Origin: Toxonevra muliebris | Lineage: Eukaryota > Arthropoda > Insecta > Diptera > Pallopteridae | Direction: 5' to 3' | DNA: 64,000 nucleotides | NCBI GenBank assembly: GCA_963691655.1 | Contig: OY829327.1 | Location: forward strand, 58,106,079 to 58,170,078 | In this document: positions 37,817 through 48,979 of the stretch, one piece after another | Position numbering within the stretch: position 1 is the first letter of the stretch | Layout of the letters: each line of letters starts with the position of its first letter | Notes under the pieces: generated by a model | What the model saw: the letters and a program-made list of their open reading frames with translations, nothing else | Told to the model about the DNA's origin: nothing | Database searches by the model: none | Translations under genes and position numbers: made by a program

Positions 37817-37970
37817 GGAAAGTATTATTTTGGGTAGCAAATACTTTAAAATACTTTTCCGTAAAGCGCATTTCAATTGCATTTATGATTGTATCCAATA
37901 TTTTGAAATATCCTGATTTTAAACTGTGGTCTTCTAGATCTCGTTCACCAATCGTTGAAATGATAATGTT
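37817..37970 (-). pseudogene. hAT (ZMYM1-like) transposase middle fragment
   Basis: The minus strand reads IIISTIGERDLEDHSLKSGY then FKILDTIINAIEMRF..KYFKVF. This resembles the region of ZMYM1-like hAT transposases with a polar linker, YF..LD.I...I..RF. Further upstream on the same strand (38023-38217) a Lys/Asn-rich frame (KLREILILHKECKKYF) may be an earlier part. No DDE motif was found and stops interrupt the path. Length and pattern make the call plausible, not certain. Confidence 0.4.
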
Positions 37971-38632
37971 TTAATCCAAAAGAGCTGAATGTCTTTTTAG
38001 ACGTTTTGCAGGTTGATTTACATCAATCAGGCTGTCCAAAATATTTTTTGCACTCTTTATGTAAAATTAAAATTTCTCTTAATTTGTCTGCTCTTTCAAA
38101 CTTATTACTGTTTTGCTTTTTCATAGCCGTTTTCTCTGCTTTGCAAAAGTGTTTCGATTGGTTTCGATTATTTCCGAAAGCTCTTTCATAATTTTCACTA
38201 TAAACAAAGAGTTGCATAGCCTTTCAATTGGATTTAAACACAGAGTTGCGTAGCAAAAATTCAGAGCCAAAGAACGATTTTAGTTGAAAATCGACTGAAA
38301 ATCAGATTTTCATTTCATAGTTAAAGGGCTTATTGGATAAACATGAGGTAAATAGTAAAAGTTACGGTTTTTTGGGAAAATAGTGATGACGGTAGACAGA
38401 GTCTTTTTGCCAACCAATGAGGTTGTAATTTGAGAAAGTAATGTGGTATGATTTTTTTTTAATGGCTGTGGTTTACCTTTTTTTTGCTCAAAAATACGAG
38501 TATAAAAATTCACCTTAGGTCGGACACTAGAATAGTGTTTATGACCACAAGGTGCAAACGATGATTGAAATAATGAACGAAAGGGATTCTTCATTCAAGT
38601 TTTTTTTGTGAATTGTTTGCACACCACCCTTG

Positions 38633-38940
38633 ACGACCTCGATAGTCTAGTGGGTAGTGCACTAGACTTTCATCTGGGAGGTTCGGGTTCGATTCCCGTC
38701 TTCGTCTGGTGGTTAATTTTCATAACCTTCTTATATTCACTATCAATATGAAGTGTATGAGAATTATAAGATAGTGTACAAGTACACACCTTAGTTGGTA
38801 ATGGCAAAACCACCAAGAGGATAAAAAATTGCCACACCGCCGTTCGGAATCGGCGTTAAACTGTAGGTCCAACTATGTGGTATCACAATGGGTCGTTCAG
38901 GCCTAAGTGTGTCTCTCGACAGCCACTCCAACCTAACCTA
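38633..38940 (+). mobile_element. tRNA-derived SINE with TAACC-type tail, complete copy
   Basis: A polymerase III promoter is visible: A box TAGTCTAGTGGGTAG (about 38644) and B box GGTTCGATTCC (about 38686). The tRNA-like head is followed by a 230-bp body (GAAGTGTATGAGAATTATAA, then GGCGTTAAACTGTAGGTCC, then GTGTCTCTCGACAGCCACTC) and a tail of (AACCT)n. Ten-base target-site duplications ACCACCCTTG lie at 38623-38632 and 38941-38950, so the boundaries are exact. It depends on a partner LINE for mobility; which one is unknown. Related pieces are at 33653-33861, 27064 and 27846. Confidence 0.9.
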
Positions 38941-38950
38941 ACCACCCTTG

Positions 38951-39639
38951 TGGTCGCTTATTACTGATGGCCCATCGTAGTATTGACAAGTGATTTTATC
39001 TTTCTTTAATTCAATTTCATCGATGACTGGCAAAATAGCATTTGCAATAGCAGAAGCGTTCAAATCATTATGAAAACAAATAAATTTGACCAGCGTTTCT
39101 TTCATTTTGCAACCAATAGCATAACGAACTGCAATAGATATTTCTTCGTTATTTTTTTAAATGAATAGAGAAATTTACATATTATCATCAATATTTAGAA
39201 AGGCCCTAATTGATATTTTTGTTTTTTTTTTTACTGGAGGAGCAAAAAAGCCATTTAGGGCCTTTCTAAACATTGGCAATATACGCAAATACGTATTTCG
39301 AAAAACAAATCATGAACGGCAAATTTAAAGATGTGTAAAATAAATGAAATGAACACTGAAAAATTCTTCCATATATTTTTTTAAATTTTTCACATTTATT
39401 TGTAAAAAATTGTCAAGCCTGATACAAAAATTAGCATGCGCAAGCAACTAATTAGATACGGCACCGAGCCTCCCTCATTAGCTTAGGTTAGGTTATAGTA
39501 GCAGCCTTTTACTTAAAAGCACATGTAGTATACGCATTCACTCACCTATAAAGAGATGTATGTACTTCTAGAAACTAAGTGATGAGGTGAATAAATCAGT
39601 GTTTATACAGAGTTCAAAGCGTGCAATTGTTTTGCACAC
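38951..39639. other. Non-coding gap
   Basis: AT-rich; one TTAGGTTAGGTTA word near 39484 resembles the SINE tail. GGGCCTTTCTAA and TTTAGAAAGGCCCT (about 39255 and 39195) form a short inverted pair. No gene supported. Confidence 0.4.
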
Positions 39640-39643
39640 TTAA

Positions 39644-40280
39644 CCCTTCGATAACTGATAAGGTCCCTAGGGGCCTATGACATTTTCAACGAAACGGTAT
39701 TTCAATACGGTTAGACCGAACAGCCTCACCTTACGTGAATTCCATAAATGCGATGTATAGAAGCGATTAAAATCGGCTTCGGCATGATTCTGTGAAATTT
39801 TTTTCATTATAATCGTCCAGTTGAAGTCATTTAGGGCGTCGATGACCGACTCTTTCTTTCTCTCTTCCTTTTTTTTCTTTCTTGGGGCTTTGGTACAATA
39901 GATCTTATAGGTCGCCGTGCCTGACTTTCGAGTCGTCCTTCCTTCAAATAATAATAATGACCGACAAGATCCACTTTCTTCTGGTTTTTTAGTTGTGAAG
40001 GTATTTTCATATAATTTGTTCATATTTGTAGGAGCCGCCAAAGCAGAATAAAGAAACTAATTACAATATTCTTATCATTTTATTCCCTTTGCCTGTCTGT
40101 AACAGAAAAATATAAAAAAAGAACAAATGTGCACTAAACATAACTTTTTCCATTTTTTCTCCCCAAATATATATTCACACAAATTATGCAACACTACACC
40201 AAATTGATATATTAATAGAGAAGGTCCCTGTGGACCTTGTCGGGCTTTAACCGTTTAAAAAGTTGTTGGTTATCGGAGTG
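39644..40280 (-). mobile_element. piggyBac-like element, internally deleted, in TTAA
   Basis: TTAA stands at both outer edges (39640-39643 and 40281-40284), as piggyBac requires. The ends CCCTTCGATAAC (left) and CACTCCGATAAC (right, read inward) form a short terminal repeat, and subterminal AAGGTCCCTAGGGGCC / AAGGTCCACAGGGACC form a second inverted pair, the piggyBac arrangement. The 124-codon minus-strand frame (39667-40041) contains SCRSLLLFEGRTTRKSGTAT then YKIYCTKAPRKKKK. It may preserve the start of the C-terminal cysteine-rich DNA-binding domain, with some cysteines lost. No catalytic aspartates remain in 637 bp, so it is a non-autonomous derivative. Confidence 0.65.
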
Positions 40281-40477
40281 TTAAGCACATTATGATACCA
40301 CAGCCACCCTCATTAAATTTTTACATTTTTAAGAACGGACTTGTATTTTTTTCAACGATATTAATCCATTCTAAATTTTTTTTAAATTTGAAAAATATTA
40401 AAAATCTCACAAAAAATTATAAACTAGTCACATTTGAAAATGATAACACTGTTCTACAAATTGAAACTTTTGAAAAC

Positions 40478-40890
40478 GAGCAGAGACGGGACAAATGGGA
40501 GTAATGGGGGGTCTCTGAGTCCGTTGTCACAATTTTTTTTTATTGACATCAAAATTTCTAAAATTAACAAACAAAAAAAATTTAAAATGCAGTTTATATT
40601 TTTTTTTACTAGATAGATCAAGAAAGTAACTTGAGAAAAAAATTATTTTTAAACCAGGCTCTGGAACGGCTCAGAGGCATTACTGGGTTAGGTTAACAAC
40701 GAGATAAAAGTGAACGATGATAACGAGGATGAAAAAATTACGAAAAAATAAATTAATTAAAAAAAGAAATTAAAAAAAAAAAATTTTGAAATTTTAAAAT
40801 CAAATTGTGACGTAGCAGAGAAAAAACGGACGACGGATTCGGACTCAGCGACCCCCCATTACCCTAAGTACACTTGTCCCGTCTCTGCTC
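40478..40890. mobile_element. Inverted-repeat element with exact 17-bp termini
   Basis: GAGCAGAGACGGGACAA at 40478-40494 is the exact inverse of TTGTCCCGTCTCTGCTC ending at 40890. The similarity continues inward: TAATGGGGGGTC.CTGAGTCCG on the left mirrors CGGACTCAGCGACCCCCCATTA on the right, and TCACAATTT mirrors AAATTGTGA. No coding potential. A clear target-site duplication is not seen. The copy C repeat (40611-40690) lies inside it. Confidence 0.6.
40611..40690 (-). repeat. Dispersed repeat with CTCAAGTTACTTTCTTGA, copy C
   Basis: On the minus strand CTCAAGTTACTTTCTTGATC, a T-rich run and GAGCC match 62371-62445, and the TAACCCAGTAATGC flank matches TAACCCAATAATGC there. Nested inside 40478-40890. 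Confidence 0.5.
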
Positions 40891-43800
40891 ATTTTTGGCT
40901 TTGTGGACTGGGTTCAATACTCAGTACGTTGAAATTTTAAAAATAGAAAACAAATAAGTATTTTTACCACACATGTTAATCGAATAATACATGTGAAATT
41001 GCCACACCCAATAATAATTATTTTTTTTATTATTTAATAGCACACATGTCCATAATTGAAACTATACTAAGTATGCTGAGTAAGAATTCCTCGAACGGAT
41101 GACGCAAAAAAGATTTTTATTGTCGAAACAAATTTTTTGTTGCGATTGAATTGCGTTTTCAACAGGGTTACCGTTTTGCTTATTTGTAAGCAAATTTGCT
41201 TTACGGTTGTGCACACGTGTACGTTTATTTTTTTTTTTTTTAATTTAATTTGAACTAAAATTTGCAAAAAAATTTTAATATATTTATTTCGTATTTCGTA
41301 TTTTTTATTCGATAAGAATGGGTAGCACTAATTATGTTAATGCATACTTGGTGTCATCCCTGCAAGTTATAGAATGAAAAATGTAAGTAGTACCAAAATT
41401 ACATAGGGCCACAAATTTCCAACGGTTTTATAGTAATTAGGTAATTTTCGCTGATCGCGACTGCGTACACCGTTTTTCTCCATCACATCTAGTTCTCCCA
41501 CAATGACCTGAAGTCGGAAAAATGGGATCTTCAAGGGCTATTAAGAAATTTGTTTATTTCAGCAGATACGAATTTTATGTCTGATGCAAAGTTGTTAATC
41601 ACAAAGAGATAAACAATATACACTTTTCCTCCAACTTTTATCCTTCCTCTTGAAAGTGGAATTTTTTCCATAAATGGCAGATAAAAATACTGTTTTTGGA
41701 GAAAATGTGTCTTGTTAAAAATTATGAAGGGTCCTAGAACATTAGAATGACCTACTAAGTACATATTTCCCAGAATTTTTGTATTAGAACCAAGCCATTA
41801 ACACTACATAAGTAAATAATGGAATCATTTGTTGTTGTAATTACATTAGGCTTCCATGTGAAGCCAAGAAAGTTTAAAAAAAATATTTAACTGGTTTAAA
41901 AAAAGAATTTAGTTGGCTCCGCATGGGATTGAACCACGGGTAAATTTTTTTTTTCACATCACTCCTATATAAGCATTCCCTGTCTAATTACTACTAAATA
42001 TGTTTGTTTACTTTTTTTTCAAATTGTTTACATTTTTAGAAGAATTTGCTTACAAAATGTTTTAGGCCGTGGCAACTCTGGTTTTCAAAAGAAAAAAAAA
42101 ACAATATATTTTTCTCCATCAATCAGCATAAATTATTCCGAAATTATATCAGTCACCTTGTATTAAGTAGAGGGTATTGTCAGTATGAAATTTTAACTGT
42201 TGACATAAAAAACTGAAAAGATTTTATTTAAATACTTATTTAAGTCACAAAAATTCATTGCACTTTATAAAGAAATTTTGGTGCAAAAGAACAAACGACA
42301 TGAAAAAAATTTCGAAAAACTCTTACCTTATTTTTATTGGTTATTATGAACAATTCTACATCATTTTATGCTGAGTTTTACACGGATTTGATTTGTCCCT
42401 GAATATATCAACGATTTATCGATCGAAGAATTTTTCAAGGATTATTATTTTGAAATTTAAATTCAAATTCAAGAGTGAGAACCTCTAACAGACAAAGTCC
42501 AATTCAATCGATATACATATTGCTATCGGCCTATTGAATTATTTACGCACCAGCATTTGTTTGTTGCTCACGCAATAGAAGTAATTCCATGACAACACAA
42601 TCATTTGAAGCAACAAAAGTGAAAATCCATTGTCAACATATCGGATCAAAGTTAATCTACATACATATGACAGCTGTCTTTCTAAGTACATGTGTGTGTA
42701 TGTATGTATGTGTATATCTGTAAACACACTTACGTAAACCAACAGACCAAGAGTAAAATCCACAAAATACATTAACATGACCAATAATATAAAATATTCA
42801 AAGGCACTTCATGAATACGTGATGTTAATACCTAAAAGCTGTTTCCATTGCAGTTTTGTAAAATTAAAGATCCTCTTTTATTTGTTGTTGTTGTTTTTTT
42901 GTGCTTTTTACAAAAGTGCCAAGGTTAAAACATTCTAAGCCGCAGAGTGCGTTAAGGTTTTATCTACACATTAAATCATGTTCCTTCCACTTTTTGCAAT
43001 AACATATTAATACTTACATTTGTATGTCTCTACTCGAAATTATTAGGAACTACCAATTCTGAATACTTTTCGTCTGCCAAATTTATTGATTTTCTGCATA
43101 AATTTCAATGAAACATTGTTCTTCTATAAACCCTTTCCCTCCATGGCTTCCATAATGTTCATTTATGTAAAATGTAGCGTAACGTAGTATAGTAATCTAT
43201 AGAACTCTACGATTTCAACACATGACACTTGCCAACGTTATGATACGCTACGATACGTTTACATAGTACCATGAACCTTTACATTCAAATATTTTAATTT
43301 AGCTAACGAATCCTTCTAACTGACAACACTGATAATTGCATTCTCGTGTTTCATGATTTTGTTTAAAAAAATATAAGCATAGAATTTGTTAAAATTTATA
43401 ATGTTTTCGTTTTAATTCACATCACCTCAGTGGATTTCACCTCCCACGGTATAATGGAAATTCTAAATCACTTAAATTTCCATGTAAAAAGTTTTAACTC
43501 AAACTGACTCAATTTTGATTGAGTTACGGCTTCTTCATAATTCGAGAAGGAAAGGATTAACAAACAGAAATTATTTCAATTATGTTCCGAAAAGGATATC
43601 CGGTCCGGTCTGGTTTTTCTACACACTATCTTGTTAATTCTCTTACATATTCCTGGCATATGTATGTATGCATACTACAAAAACTTCAAATTATTTCCAA
43701 AAAAAATAAGTTTAATTTTATTTCGCTCGGATTATGAGTAAAGAAATTATAAGTAATCAAGGTACACAAATATTTCAATAACCACATTTACCATGCACTA

Positions 43801-44525
43801 AACAAATACAAAGTTTTTTCCATTTTTCCATTCTCTTTCCTAATTAACTAAAAATGAATTGCTTTCATTTTATAATACCCAAAACTCTGCTCTAACTATT
43901 GTTCTTAATGCCACTTTTGTCCGTATAAATGCATTTTCAATGAAACAAAGCCAAACCCCAACTGAGCAAGCAGCATGAACACGCACTAACACACCCCCAC
44001 ATACACAAATACATTGAATGCAACTTTCGTTTCCGGTCATTTCATATATCTGCACAGGCGTGGATTTTGGGGGAGGAAGCTATGTGGTTACAGCTCCTAA
44101 AAATGTTTGAAATTTTATAAAAAAGAAACTTATATATTTTTTTTTTCCAAACGAACCGATTTCAAATTAAATAAACGAAATGAAGTAAGGTTTTGTGCAG
44201 ATTCTGAAAATCAAGTCTGGATAAGCTCCAGTTTTAGGTATAAAAGAAACCTAAAAGAAAGAAGCTACATCACAATTTTTGTGTTCGGTCGGATTTATTT
44301 TTGATTCTAGGGGGGAGGGGGCACAGTGATTCGACCCATAGACAAAATTCAAAAACTACATAATGTCAAAAAATCTTGGCGAAAAAAAATTAGTGTGTGT
44401 GCAAGAATAGCTCAAAGTCGACAAACGTTTAACAAAAATGCTGGATCATTCGTCATAATTTTTTAATGGTATCCTGCCGAAAGTTCCAGTTTTGTATTCG
44501 TAATTTGTCATGAAAATTTTTGGTG
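40891..44525. other. Non-coding region, nothing firmly recognised
   Basis: AT-rich. GGGATTGAACCACGGG near 41930 is a lone inverted B-box-like word. TATGTATGTATG tracts occur near 42690 and 43660. The open frames are short and without motifs. Confidence 0.4.
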
Positions 44526-45205
44526 TTATTATTTTATTTTTTTTTATTTATTTAGAAAGAAAAATAATAGTACATAAGATAAACATCTTTTCGTACAGTA
44601 GTCAAATTAAATAAAGAGTAATTAATTGAATTAAACTTAACTCTATTTCATGATAAACTTATAACTAAACATAGAATGATATGAAATATATGTACTTAAG
44701 TATTTGGTTTTTTTATTTTTTTTTACTTTTTTATCTACTGTCTTTAACGGCTGGAGTAATATTGAAAAATTGAATGCTTAAAATTGCTTCTGTTGGTTAT
44801 ATGATGCAAGTAATTAGGCAGTGAGTTCCACAGCCTAATAGTGTTAGTGAAAAAAAGCCTTGACGAATTTAAATATTTGAATTTAGGAATAATTAAACAA
44901 CTTATACGTTTGGACTGGCTAAATTGCAATTTATCAAACAGATATTTTGGAGTCTCAGTCACCATAAGCTTGTGCAAATAAATGCAGCTTCTAGCTTCAA
45001 GATATTCCATTAAATTGCAACCTAATAATTGTTTTCTCCAGGTTGATATGTGGTCAAATTTTTTAAGGCCGTAAACATAACGAGTAGCATTATTAAGAAC
45101 AACTTCTAGCTTATACATTGACCGAGAGTCCAACTTGCTATACACAAGTTCAGCATAGGTAATTATTGGAAGAATTAATTGTATTACTAGTCTTTTCCTA
45201 GTTAT
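44526..45205 (-). pseudogene. CR1/Jockey-type LINE, C-terminal part of the ORF2 protein and A-rich 3' end
   Basis: The minus strand from about 45205 reads RLVIQLILPIITYAELVYSK then LDSRSMYKLEVVLNNATRYV, and later YGLKKFDHIS, LEARSCIYLHKLM and RLWNSLP. This is the region after the reverse-transcriptase palm in CR1/Jockey/Kiri-type LINEs (pattern I.P...Y...VYS.LD, then C.R.(I/V)(Y/F)G.....HIS, and finally RLWNSLP). Its last 133 codons form one intact frame ending at 44744, followed by an A-rich stretch toward 44530, as expected for a 3' UTR and tail. The palm with YADD is missing from the fragment. A compatible N-terminal palm fragment on the same strand is at 49650-49800, on the other side of the piggyBac-like insertion. 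Confidence 0.7.
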
Positions 45206-45722
45206 TATTTAATAAAGTTTTATTTATTATTATTATTTTAGTTATTATTTAATAAAGTTTTGAAAAACTAAAAATTCTGAATTGTTTCTAAAATTAAGTA
45301 TTTTTGAAAATACGAATACTAAAAATTGAGAATTTTGAAAATATTTTCGTGGATTTTTTCTCAATTTAGAAGGACCTTTCTTTAACGAAATCTGCAAAAA
45401 CATAAGTATGCAATTATACTGAAAAATAATAAAAGGGTAAAAAGTCAAAAGTTATATTCATTAATATAAACTTTTATTCCAACCTTCAAGCATTTCAATT
45501 AAAACTTAACTATCTTTGAAAAGTCCAATTCAACACAACTAAATAAAATCAATTACTGGAACACTAAACCTGCCTTTTTTTCACTATTGCTTGTCAAATT
45601 TGACGAAAATTGTAATTTTAAGTTTATTTTGTAGCGAAATCAAAACAATTTAATTAAAACTGAACGGTTCTTGAGAAAACAACATTTGGAGAAAAACGCG
45701 TTATTTCATTTTATTTTATTAA
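45206..45722. other. Gap with a 23-bp direct duplication
   Basis: TAGTTATTATTTAATAAAGT occurs at about 45200 and again at about 45239. Otherwise AT-rich and unrecognised. Confidence 0.4.
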
Positions 45723-46829
45723 TTAACCCTTATATTGGCACCACGGTCTGGCCAGGCCTTTTTCAACTTTGTGAACTTTTTTTTATTATTTGTATTGCCA
45801 CTATGATCTCCAAAATCCATGATATCCTTATATGACTATTTCTAAATAGATTTATAAAAAATCGGAGTCCTGAGGTATGAAGCGAGCGAGATTTTGGTGA
45901 TTTCAATTTAGTCATAGGCCACCACGGCCTGGCCAGACCGTAAGCATTTTCTCATAGTTTTTCCAATATTTTAGCTTTACTTCGTCATTAGTAACGTGTT
46001 TTTGTATGTATATACATACTAGCTGGGCTTCGCCCAGTTTCGTTGTCCGGACCTGGCAAAGTAGGGGTAATGCAAAAATTACAACAACTAAAACTTTTGC
46101 AAGAGATATATCTATATGAGCGTGCCAGTCTCCGATCAAAATCGAATCATTGCACTAATCATTCATATCATTTACATGAGTAGTTCCACTTCCACGTGTT
46201 TAATGGTGTCAACATTCTTCTCAGTTATTGCTATCAACATTCCCTCTTAACATTCACCATCTTTCTTACTATGGCTTTCTAATAACTATCAACATACATC
46301 CTTTACAACTAAATTTTGAATGCTTGCCTTATTATGGTTCCCCATATCGCCCCATATCAAAGCTCTCTAACCACAAATAATTTAGGAAATATACCTTAAA
46401 AACCGAGGTGGAACAGTCACTAGCTCAAGTCTACCCATACTTTACCCACCAAATTCCATTGACAAATCATATTATCATTCCAAATCTTGAACTAAAAATA
46501 GTATCTAAGAAATATATATAAAAGCATTAAAGTTGAACGGAAAAGGCCACGCCTATCCATATTTTTTCATAGAATGCCATTGACAAATAACGTTTTTAGA
46601 GACGTGCCACAAATGAATACTGAGATAATCCATAGCTAAAACTCAGATTATATAGGAGATGCCATGTCCCCTTTTTTTAATTTCACAGACCTTTTTCCTG
46701 CGGAATTACATTGCTAATTAACATCCTTGAACTAAATCTCTGGTTGTGGAGATATACCCAAAAATTATCTGAGTTATTGATATAATAGTATAAAAAAATT
46801 AATTATTTGTATAAAGAAAAGAATCACTT

Positions 46830-46975
46830 GGTGGGTTCACCTGTAGTGGGGTTCGAACTCATGACACCAAAAAACTCACCATTTCTTTGCACAACCACAA
46901 ATTTACCCTCCTTTTTAACTCACTAAGCCACAAACCTGTACAAAATATCGTGATCACATTAGTAATATATGATAA
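46830..46975 (-). repeat. tRNA-like unit 1 (SINE head) on the minus strand
   Basis: On the minus strand GTGGCTTAGTGAGTT is A-box-like and GAGTTCGAACCCC is B-box-like. The spacing between them (about 60 bp) is longer than in a normal tRNA. It shares its TTACTAAT(G/T)TGATCA flank with unit 2. Confidence 0.4.
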
Positions 46976-47089
46976 TGCCTTTTGTGTGTTTACATGTTTT
47001 ATATTCATCTTTGTCGGTATTTGTTTTTTGTTGTATATTTATTTTTTTCCACCACACCGATAAAAAAAAAATATATATTGAAAAAAAAA

Positions 47090-47235
47090 ATAATTTGGTC
47101 CCGCTTCAGCTTCAAGTGGGATTTGAACTCACTATTCCTCAACTCTTTCCTACATCCACTACTTTACTTTCCCTTCTAACCAACTCATCCACACACCACT
47201 ATGAAATGCCCTGATCAAATTAGTAATATGTAGTT
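47090..47235 (-). repeat. tRNA-like unit 2 (SINE head) on the minus strand
   Basis: On the minus strand TGGATGAGTTGGTTAG is A-box-like and GAGTTCAAATCCCAC is B-box-like, with a spacing similar to unit 1 and the same flank. The two units are about 257 bp apart and look like a tandem duplication that has diverged. Confidence 0.4.
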
Positions 47236-47779
47236 ACATTCATGCAAATGAAAAAGAATTTCAAACGCAAAGCTCTTACGCATTCTTTTCTGCTTTGTGT
47301 TTGTGTGGTGGAAATCACAGCGAGCGAAGTAAAAAATCTTTAGTTTTGATTCTAGGAAAAACACAAATATTTACAATAGCAAATGTAAGGGGAACAAATT
47401 TTTAATATAAAAATGCATTTCACAGGTAAACTATTAACTTTAGATATATGCCACTACTGACTTTATTTTAGCAAACGATAAGATCTATAATCTTTCTATA
47501 CATAATTTTTATGTACCTCTTATAGTTTAAGCAGCATTTTGCATTAAGTAGCTAAATTTTATAAAAAAGCTGATTTTGGTCCAAATAATGGTCTATATTA
47601 AAGAAACTATTTGAAATCAAATTAAAATAAATATAGACTTAACTCGACAAATGTCCAAAGCAATTACATACTAAATTTCATGACAATCCGTTGCGAAATA
47701 TAGAAACCTATTAGGACTAAACATTTAACAGAGCTCTATTTTATGTATATAGATTATCATCCTATCTTTTTGAAATATA

Positions 47780-48812
47780 CAGGCATGTTCCAGAATTCAC
47801 TTTCGAGCGAAAGTGAATTGAAATCACACTAATTTCACTATTTGGTGTTCTAGAATTCACTTTGTGAAATTAAATCACTAGCATTTCACTCGTTGGAATT
47901 TCGAACGAATTCTCATGTTCTAGAAACCGAACTCACCATATGTGATTTGAATTCACTTTAGCAGCAACAAGTGAAATCGAGCAGTCTGTGCAAAAATGTA
48001 TGTAAATTTAATAAAAAATTAATCAAGTACAAAAAATATGAATGAAAATAAAAATTTCAAGGCGAAAGCGTAAGAATTCCTTCCAGGATATCTTCTTGTA
48101 AAAGTATTTCCTCGACAACCTGTTCGATTGCTCGCCAGTCAGTCCAAAGAATCTGCTAGATTACCTAAACTCCACGGGGTGGGTAAGAGCACAGCTGGGG
48201 TAGTACGAGTCCAGCTTTAATTCTAATTCGGTGAGAAAGTGGTTTCAAAACGGCGCTATAACGCTAATTCTGACTCACAGTGGGTCTGCTGTGGGTCAGC
48301 CTCCTTAACCAACCAACCATAAATAGAAACACTGTGGCGACAATTGAAAACGAACCTGTATGTGATTGCAAAAAGGTAATTTAATACATATATTTTTGTA
48401 TGCATTTTTCTAATCAATAGGTTTGAATGAATTGGAAGTCAACTATTAGGAAGAAAATAGCGCACAACAACTCTAAGGCTAGAGTGACCGGCGACGGTTT
48501 CTTCAACAAGTTCGTTTTGTCTTCCACAGAAGACTCAATTGCCCAAATATGTGGAATTTACACGGTAATTGAAGGTGTAACAGGCACATATTTAACGCAT
48601 ATACAATTAAAGCATTAATATTTCGAAATTTTCACACTTTGCTTTGTTTTTTTTTCCATGCGCCAACAATCAGCTGATTGAAAATTACAGCGAGTTGCAA
48701 ACATTACAACGAGTTAAAAAAAAAATGTATATGAATTTCCTCGGATTCTAGAACACCAAAATTTCAAATTCACTTTCGAATTCACTTTCACTCGGATTCT
48801 GGAACATGCCTG
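47780..48812 (+). mobile_element. PIF/Harbinger-like element with zeste/SANT-type ORF remnant
   Basis: The termini CAGGCATGTTCCAGAAT (left) and, inverted, CAGGCATGTTCCAGAAT (right) are identical over 17 bp, flanked on both sides by ATA, a 3-bp duplication of Harbinger size. Subterminal copies of GTTCTAGAA and AATTCACTTT occur in both halves. The 63-codon plus-strand frame at 48427-48618 reads WKSTIRKKIAHNNSKARVTG, then LSSTEDSIAQICGIYTVIEG and VTGT. That matches the C-terminal half of the Myb/SANT-like (zeste-type) DNA-binding ORF of insect Harbinger elements (pattern W......K...NN...TGGGP....LS..E...A.ICGI.T.VEGV..T). A minus-strand segment near 48075-48150 (DWRAIEQVVEEILLQEDILE) could be transposase-related. 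No DDE nuclease core was found. The SANT frame lacks its N-terminal half. Confidence 0.65.
48155..48312 (+). repeat. Possible R1-type LINE 3' UTR fragment
   Basis: GGGGTGGGTAAGAGCACAGC ... GTACGAGTCCAGCTTTAA ... GAAAGTGGTTTCAAAACGGCGC ... GTGGGTCAGCCTCCTTAACC has a higher G+C content than its surroundings and the layout of R1-clade 3' UTRs in flies. It has no coding content. It sits inside the Harbinger-like element, so it would be a later insertion. Confidence 0.35.
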
Positions 48813-48979
48813 ATAAACTTATTTTACTATGAAAACAAAAGTTTTGAATCAAAACACACCATTACACAAACGACCAATTGAAAATTAGAAACTACAAATG
48901 ATTTTAGAAATGAAAACCTTTATCATCTTCTTGCTTTGGTTCCTCAGATATGCCGTTTAAAGTATTTTCTTTGCATGAA

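Larger units (their letters stand above)
46019..47753. repeat. Composite repeat block, AGCTGGGCTTCGCCCAG start and GTATATAGAT end
   Basis: The start, CTAGCTGGGCTTCGCCCAGT, and the end, TTTCATGACAATCCG ... TTTATGTATATAGATTAT, follow the wording of a repeat common in arthropods; I do not know its class. Within it are a GTGCCA(C)GCC-type segment (about 46540-46760) related to 48980-49340 and two tRNA-like units. Treat the boundaries as approximate. Confidence 0.35.

Noticed and set aside
43140..43270. Repeated ACGATACG / GTAACGTAGTATAG words
   Set aside because: Too few and too imperfect to call a repeat family.
47780..48812. hAT element, because the ends start CAGGCATG
   Set aside because: No 8-bp target duplication; the flanks share only ATA, and the SANT-type ORF fits Harbinger.
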